From contig NRSV01000023.1 in the NCBI GenBank assembly GCA_002286855.1, positions 1 to 64,000 on the forward strand: a DNA stretch of 64,000 nucleotides. The letters are read 5' to 3'. Below, one piece after another: positions 58,601 through 64,000 of the stretch. Every line of letters starts with the position of its first letter. Within the stretch, counting starts at the first letter, position 1. The notes beneath the pieces are model-generated. The model saw only the letters and a list, made by a program, of their open reading frames with translations, did not search any database and was not told where the DNA came from. Both the position numbers and the translations under genes were made by a program. This stretch comes from Bipolaris cookei. Lineage: Eukaryota; Ascomycota; Dothideomycetes; Pleosporales; Pleosporaceae.

Positions 58601-58968
58601 GGAATAAGAAGTCGAAGACATCATCAACGATTACGGTCCAGTCATCTGGAATAACGGTGAATCACGCTTTTTGACCATCGCAGACAATGAAGGTGAAAAG
58701 TATAAAGACTACCCGCGTTATCTCATCTACACTAACGAAAGCGATCACGTAAGGTCAGTCACACAGTTTTGTGTGATATTTAAGGTACACAACTGACGAG
58801 CTATTCCAGAATACGGACTTATATCTACTGCTTGGTACTACAATGCACGTTCTGTGATATGAGAAACCGTCTTGCCAATGATATCATTGTGCAGGCGGAC
58901 TTGCCATATGCAGCTTCTCACAGCCCTGGAATCGGATAAATACAGGTGGAGCATCTTCGTCTTCTGTT
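55694..58968. other. AT-rich, gene-free block, 3.3 kb
   Basis: From about 55.9 to 58.8 kb the DNA is AT-rich, rich in TA steps, with dense stops in all frames. No frame longer than about 100 codons has recognisable content. This is the usual look of old RIP-degraded repeats, but I found no terminal repeats or protein remnants to name an element. The first 250 bp are the NUO51 promoter. Confidence 0.45.
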
Positions 58969-60015
58969 ATGCTACAGTCTACAGCGATGGAGAGCGCTTT
59001 CACGATAAGAAACAGTGTCACAGATGCGGATGAGGACGGCCAGCCGGGAGGAACGTCATGTTCAGACGATCCGCGCATACCGACACCGCCTTTGGACCGA
59101 GTCCCAAGTCTAAACTCTGATCATGAGGAAGAAACCGGCGGACGCATTGTTCGCAGCAAACACCCAAGATATCCGCAAGGGGAAACTGCTCTCACAAATG
59201 CTCGGTCAAAGCAGTTGCCTGGATCGGCAAGACCGATCACTGGGGTGAAGAGGAGAAGTTATTCTGACAGACCACCTCGCTGGACGTGGTGGAGTAGACC
59301 TCCAGTAATCACCGCCAACGCTGGAGAGCAAGAGCCCAGTGAGCCAGCTCCTGACAGTGCTACAAATGAGAAATCGAGTAGAATGGCAAGTGTATGCGTG
59401 TCTCATGACAGTATAGATACAGGTCAGGAGTGTGATAACGACGTTATTGTGGTAACAAGCGCCCAAGAGGAACAAACTCACCTCACACCCTCAATCAGAC
59501 AAGCTCTGGAGATTAGACATGAGGAAGCAAGCTCAGTACAGAACTCGCCTAGGCCATCGCCGGCAACGGAAGACCAAGAGTCTACAGAGCCGACCCCCCT
59601 ATTCATCACGCTGAACTTCAGGAAACAAACTGAATTCAGGCAACGTCACGTATACCGCAAGCGCCTCGTCCTCATACTCCCTCGCGCCTTCGACCTGCAA
59701 ACCCAAGTCCTCGAGGCAACCCTACCCCAAAGCCCCTTTGGCAACCGCAACGCACCCTACCACCTCCTCCTCGACCAGTGGCTCAGCCTCGTAGCCATCT
59801 ACCTCACCTTCTGCCGCGCCGCTGATTTCCACGACACACAAACAGCATGGAACGCGCATCTCTTATCTCTATCCCCAGCCGAACGCTGGGCAAGAGACGA
59901 GCCCCACCGCGCCGCCAGCGTGTTCCTCGAAGAATGGCGCTTGCGGAGCCCATCCTTGGCTGTACCAGTCTGGTCCCGAGATATTACGTACGTGCTGCTT
60001 GAAATGGTGCGGTAG
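58969..60015 (+). CDS. unrecognised protein, disordered N-terminus and conserved-looking C-terminal half
   Basis: Single exon of 348 residues from 58969; a second ATG at 58987 would remove six. Residues 1-200 are polar, rich in Ser, Pro, Glu and Arg, and likely disordered. The C-terminal 140 residues, beginning TPLFITLNFRKQTEFRQR, read as a compact fold with alternating strands and helices (RLVLILPRAF, LLLDQWLSLVAIYLTF, WARDEPHRAASVFLEEW). Third codon positions become strongly C-rich there, while the first half is mixed, which might mark two origins. No signal peptide, membrane segment or known domain was seen. The AT-rich repeat-rich surroundings make a lineage-specific gene plausible. Confidence 0.5.
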   Translation: MLQSTAMESAFTIRNSVTDADEDGQPGGTSCSDDPRIPTPPLDRVPSLNSDHEEETGGRIVRSKHPRYPQGETALTNARSKQLPGSARPITGVKRRSYSDRPPRWTWWSRPPVITANAGEQEPSEPAPDSATNEKSSRMASVCVSHDSIDTGQECDNDVIVVTSAQEEQTHLTPSIRQALEIRHEEASSVQNSPRPSPATEDQESTEPTPLFITLNFRKQTEFRQRHVYRKRLVLILPRAFDLQTQVLEATLPQSPFGNRNAPYHLLLDQWLSLVAIYLTFCRAADFHDTQTAWNAHLLSLSPAERWARDEPHRAASVFLEEWRLRSPSLAVPVWSRDITYVLLEMVR

Positions 60016-60898
60016 ACGCGCGATTTACAGACGGATGATATCAGGAGATGAACCAGCGGGTGTTGGAATTTAACTTTGTGCTGCTGGCGTGGTTGGGCGG
60101 ATCCTCCTCCTCGTCCTAACAACGATAGAAGTATGCGCGGGCGACATAGTATACTAATATCTTATAGTAAACTACTATTTGTGTTTTATAGAAATAAGGA
60201 CAAACGCGGGACAGGAAATAATATTAGTATTTATGTTACATAGTAACAATAGTAATAAGCAACTAACTCGCTCATTCCCATCCCATCCCGCTCGCCCAAG
60301 ACTATACATACCGAATTCTGAGGTATAAAATAGTACTATACGCGTACGTATCTAGCTCTTGTCAAGCCGAGTAACCGCACGCACGTGCTCGTTTTAGAAT
60401 GCGAGTTGCACAACAGCGCAAAGACCTTACTTGGTGCGTATATATGTGAAACGCGGAGGCTGGATCACGGCATTTGGGTGCGAGACAAGGTGTACCCTGC
60501 ATCTACTCTATGGGCGGCAAACGAAACGGGGGGCAAAAGACAAGGTGAGGGCTTTCGCGCTTGTTTTGAGAGTTATGAGCATGGGGGGCTGTTACAAGGT
60601 TGTTCGTTGTTTGCTGTCGTGGGTGCTGCCGGCTTGGCTTTACTTTGTCTGAGGGTTTCTAGTGCGGGTTCTGGAATATGGATGGTACGATGGTCCTTGT
60701 GCTACGGCTGATGTTGCGCTAGAGGTGTCGGACCGCTAACTTGACAAAGTGTATGTGCATGTTGATTGGATGGGGGTTTTATAGTGGGTATTTCTGGTTT
60801 GATGTCAGCCGTACGGCGTGGGGATGTGATTGGTGCCCCTTGGCTACGACGCAGAATTAAGCATGTTAGAGATGGTGGAAAAATAAAATTTTGGTTCA
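60016..60898. other. spacer before the pogo element
   Basis: 0.88 kb, AT-rich at 60.13-60.35 kb. The 108-codon frame at 60385-60711 has no family features. No gene is supported. Confidence 0.5.
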
Positions 60899-60951
60899 AC
60901 GTGGTTCACAAGCGAGCGAGCACCTCCCCACCAGCGCGTCGACGTCAACAC
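60899..60951 (+). repeat. left inverted repeat of the pogo-type element
   Basis: Begins ACGTGGTTCACAAGCGAGCG; gap-free pairing with 62623-62675 in reverse complement. Confidence 0.75.
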
Positions 60952-61000
60952 GTTATCACGCACTTTTATCACAGTCAATAAACTATTGCAATATATTAAA

Positions 61001-62611
61001 TTAATTATCAGAATCGCCGCTATCACTTGTACCCTCTATCTCAACTGCGCAGGTACGAGCATTGTGTCCAGTCTGCTTGCAACGCCCGCACCGCCTCTCT
61101 CCTCGCACCCTCTTCCACGCGCTCTCACCATCACCACGACTGCTACTCGCCTGTTCAGTTGATACTTCCTGTGACTCGCCAACAGCAAGAGCTTCCTCTG
61201 TCTGTACATATCGCCGCTTGCGGCTCTTCTGCTTGTTTGCTTCATCTAGAACTTCTTGAAGGCTACTCATTTTCTCCATCATAAGCACTATCTTATGTGC
61301 TATTTGCTGAGCACTTTTACTCAACTGCGCAACCTTCTCATCAAGTGAACTTGCAGAAAATCTGGGGAGGTTTCTTACTCTGTGTCGAATGAGAGTACTT
61401 TGAGCCTCGACTTCGCGCGCGTTGCGTGGTGTCTACGCCTCCCAGGCGTCTACCTGTCGCGGTGATTGTTTTGGTGTCTGCACTACCACATCAAGCTTTG
61501 ATAGCACAGCCTGTGGGTCATGTGGAACTAGACCAGCGCCTCTAAGCCAGCTTGGATATTACCCTTTGTAATAGACTGCTCAAAAGCAGCCTTTAGGGCT
61601 GGTAAGAAGGTCTCCTTGCTGATATAGTGGGTGCGGTTGCGTGCCAAGCCTGAAACTGCATCGCCATACTTACGCTTCAACGGCACGAAGCAGGCGACAT
61701 CAAGAGGCTGCAAGAGGTGAGGTGAGTGTACAGGCATACAGAGAAGAACAACATTATTCTCCTTGCAAAGATCTTGAAAATCGACCGAGCAGTGGCTCTC
61801 ATGGCTGTCGATAATAAGCAGTCGATACCCACCCACAGTGCAGCTCTTTGTATGGGTATCAAAGTGCTTTAACCACGCAGGGACAAGCTGGTTATTCGTC
61901 CAACCATTAGGAATGACCAAGAAACCAGTTGGCAGGTAGGTTCTTAAACCAGACGTCAATAAGCACCTTGCCCGCAAAGACAACGAAGGGTGGTAGCCGG
62001 CGACCGGACGCGCCTACACCTTGGATCACGGTAACCCACTCACGGTTGCCTGGCTGTATCCGCTTCTTCTTACCAGAGCCCTCTGAGGCTGTGATAACTA
62101 ACTCTGATAGAGTCTTGCCCATCGTAAAGCTAGCTTCATCAAAGTTATAGATATCGTCGTCCATAAAGCCCCACTTCTTCTTCTACTTCTTCTTCTACTT
62201 CGTCTTCTTCTTCGTCGCCTCGATTAGATCGAAACAGCGCTGGATAGCCACTGGGTCCTCACAGGCAGCTCGCTGATGATCATAAAGACGACTCCAGCGC
62301 GTACGGAGCTCCGGAGTTCTTTTAACAAAGTTATCAATCCAGTTCTTGCCAACAGGGTTGCTCCCCCGCCCATGCAATAGTTTATCAGCCATTACTTGAA
62401 TGTCAGCATTTATAGGAGCAGATCCTCGCGCAGACTCCTCGAGAATACGCTTATTAAGGTGTTTTGAGTTTGCTTCGCAGTCGCGTCGGTAAGACAGAGT
62501 TCTTTGAGGCACGTTGTAGATAGAGGCAGCACGTCTTGATTGTATACCAAGAAGAGCAAGCTGAAGATCTGCTTCAGTACATGAAGTTTAAATAGAGCAT
62601 TGTTGAGACAT
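61001..62611 (-). pseudogene. pogo/Fot1 transposase, several stops and frame shifts
   Basis: On the minus strand, from an ATG at 62611: a helix-turn-helix region (DLQLALLGIQSRRAASIYNV, then VPQRTLSYRR), a CENP-B-like DNA-binding part (NWIDNFVKRTPELRTRWSR), and a DDE domain with the three acidic residues visible in IYNFDEASF, LLIIDSHESH and LLQPLDVACF. A C-terminal tail ends in a CX2CX4HX4C zinc knuckle (CGRCKQTGHNARTC). Breaks: TAA at 62590-62588, TAG at 62197-62195 and 62185-62183, a frame shift near 61925-61945, another near 61530, and TAG at 61435-61433. The stops at 62590 and 61435 each stand where CAA or CAG would fit, as expected from RIP. It is inactive. Confidence 0.85.
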
Positions 62612-62622
62612 AACGCGTTGCA

Positions 62623-62675
62623 GTGTCGACGTTGACGCACTGATGGAGCGTGAGCCGCTCGCCTATAAACTACGT
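62623..62675 (-). repeat. right inverted repeat of the pogo-type element
   Basis: Reverse complement begins ACGTAGTTTATAGGCGAGCG; it pairs with 60899-60951, mainly with C/T and A/G differences. Confidence 0.75.
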
Positions 62676-63429
62676 TACTACGTCTTCGTACTACTGGTTC
62701 AGCATAGTCGATTGTGTTCTAGGGTGAGGATCACAAAACTTCACCGAAAAACTGTACAATCCTCGCGTGCGTTTCGACCTTGTAAATGTCCGATAAATTT
62801 CCGGAAGGGATTGCCCTTTCAAGGTGAGCCAGGATTAACCTGCATGTCTCTTCCAGAACACCGGTACCTGCTGTAATTGGTTAGTGCCTCAATAGAAGGC
62901 TGTCGCCGAAGCAGTAGAATAGCCAAGGGCCTACTGCGTTAACTGTCCTTGAACAAACGTGTATTTTGATCGTCGTGTGGGTCATGCATGAAGATGCTTG
63001 TTTGCGCCTACATCCGACGTCTGTTGTAGATGATGAGAGATAGGGGTTGGAATTGCACCTTCCTACAAGCGAAGTTGGGGGCGGGATGACTTGTTGACTT
63101 GTTCAAGCTAACATTTTCGCCATAGAGCAATCTTTTTTCAATAGACTTAGATATGGATATTCTGTTCCTGCCAGATTCTGCTTGAGTACTTACTAAATAG
63201 GGGTATCAAGAAGCCGAATGTCGTTGGAACGTCCTGTTCGTAGGTCCAAGTGCAGTCTGAATGAGGACACTGAACGGTAGTTCCTTGTACAAACAGACAA
63301 ATACAATCAGGATCTGACATCATTCTGTATGTCTGCACGTTTTTGGCAGGGCACTTGGTTCATGCCCGACAATCTAATCACGTCCTTCCGATACTTCACT
63401 TCTGATATTGGCAATTAAGTAGTAGCCTT
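62676..63429. other. spacer, no gene seen
   Basis: 0.75 kb of mixed composition. A 63-codon minus frame (63147-63338) holds a CX4C pair but no full domain, and is not supported as a gene. Confidence 0.5.
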
Positions 63430-63486
63430 ATTACCCTACATACCAGGTAGCACTCTAAATTGATTGATTTATATATTACCCTATAT
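63430..63486 (+). mobile_element. 33-bp LINE 3' end with flanking target-site duplication
   Basis: 63442-63474 (starting ACCAGGTAGCACT) matches the 3' tail of the LINE at 5842-5877. It is flanked by ATTACCCTACAT (63430-63441) and ATTACCCTATAT (63475-63486), 11 of 12 identical, the difference being C to T. This is what an extremely 5'-truncated LINE insertion looks like. Confidence 0.55.
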
Positions 63487-63729
63487 GTGTTCGATTCAGT
63501 TTTGCACATGAAAGTGGTACGATAAAGTCATAGAAAAAGATTAGCTAAAAAGAAACGAGCAGGAATTACGTGAAGCAGCGGTTGACCTGCGTTGAAGCGT
63601 GCAAACATAAAGAGAGTTGCAATTTTCTGTACATAACATAATAATGCCAGTTAGATTCTAATGCACTAACCGAGGTGACGTGGTAACAATACGAGGAGTA
63701 AACGTAGGGCATGTTAATTGTCTGCGGCT

Positions 63730-64000
63730 CTAAAGAAACTTCACCGGGTCTTTTCTAGATCGGTCGACTTTGAGATCAAAAACGTCTAGTCGTTGATAGC
63801 CTCCAACAACATCATGGTACTGTTTTCCTTCAATGCAGTCTTCCAGCTGCATATCGGCATACAGTATATCTTCGTCGGACTGGAGCGCATCCACATCGTG
63901 TTTTTGCGAGTCTTTGTAGATGAAACTAGGAAGTGGAGTGCCGGTAGGATCCAGAAAGAATGTCGCAGCTCGTGGCATGGCACGCAAATTTTCGGTTACC
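63730..64000 (-). CDS. C-terminal end of an unrecognised gene, cut by the window edge
   Basis: A minus-strand frame open from the window edge to the stop at 63730, at least 89 codons. It contains AATFFLDPTGTPLPSFIYKD and a run rich in Asp and Glu (DALQSDEDILYADMQLED). The frame enters from beyond position 64000, so no start is visible. No domain can be named from this fragment; it could be the last exon of a gene mostly outside the window or a chance frame. Confidence 0.35.
   Translation of the reverse strand, partial: VTENLRAMPRAATFFLDPTGTPLPSFIYKDSQKHDVDALQSDEDILYADMQLEDCIEGKQYHDVVGGYQRLDVFDLKVDRSRKDPVKFL

Larger units (their letters stand above)
60899..62675 (-). mobile_element. pogo/Fot1-type DNA transposon, RIP-damaged
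   Basis: A 1.78-kb element with inverted repeats of at least 53 bp (60899-60951 and 62623-62675). They align without gaps with about 38 of 53 matches; most differences are transitions, as RIP would leave. TA follows the right end (62676-62677) but the left flank reads CA, so the TA target duplication is intact on one side only. The interior is a single broken transposase on the minus strand. Size and layout match fungal Fot1/Molly-like elements. Confidence 0.8.

Noticed and set aside
60385..60711. 108-codon plus-strand frame
   Set aside because: No domain, no neighbouring exon, and a second equally long frame overlaps it.
63147..63338. Short minus frame with a CPHSDC zinc-finger-like start
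   Set aside because: The two Cys are not followed by a His pair at the right spacing and the frame is only 63 codons.

Overview
The window is nuclear DNA from a filamentous ascomycete. The signs are short GT-AG introns (about 45-160 nt), fungal versions of housekeeping proteins (Not1, Nup98-Nup96 precursor, Cdc31, Rpc31, an F-BAR/SH3 cytokinesis protein, a Ran1-like kinase), an intron-bearing tRNA-Leu, and transposon relics with C-to-T changes of the kind left by repeat-induced point mutation (RIP). A Dothideomycete (Pleosporales) is my best guess, but that is inference from style; no sequence search was possible.

Layout. 1-6.2 kb is repeat-rich: a DNA element with perfect 191-bp terminal inverted repeats (1-1163), a PAQR/HlyIII membrane protein, and an internally deleted LINE (4113-5877) bounded by a 15-bp target-site duplication. 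6.2-23 kb is a dense housekeeping block: tRNA-Leu(AAG), a Hsm3/PSMD5-like proteasome-chaperone candidate (-), the RNA polymerase III subunit Rpc31 (+), the F-BAR/SH3 protein (-) and Not1, scaffold of the CCR4-NOT deadenylase (+). 24-31.3 kb holds small unrecognised genes, a multi-pass membrane protein and a probable broken gene. 31.3-45.2 kb is very gene-poor: a single Ran1-like kinase (36.65-38.0 kb) stands between spacers of about 5.3 and 7.2 kb, the second with a strong pyrimidine bias on the + strand. 45.2-55.7 kb is a second housekeeping block: the Nup98-Nup96 precursor (-), divergent to centrin Cdc31 (+), which converges on the 51-kDa subunit of mitochondrial complex I (-). 55.7-64 kb is AT-rich and repeat-associated: an orphan gene, a RIP-damaged pogo/Fot1-type transposon (60899-62675) with diverged inverted repeats, a 33-bp LINE 3' end with its own target-site duplication, and a gene fragment running off the right edge.

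The genes do not form a pathway cluster. They serve mRNA decay, tRNA/5S transcription, cytokinesis, meiotic control, nuclear pores and mRNA export, spindle-pole duplication and respiration. Several housekeeping genes are divergent pairs sharing one upstream region (Hsm3-like/RPC31, F-BAR/NOT1, NUP145/CDC31). I found no biosynthetic cluster, CRISPR array or virus. The most unusual observations are the transposon boundaries, the isolated kinase, an insertion in the second EF-hand of centrin, and a C-rich to G-rich switch inside several + strand genes.
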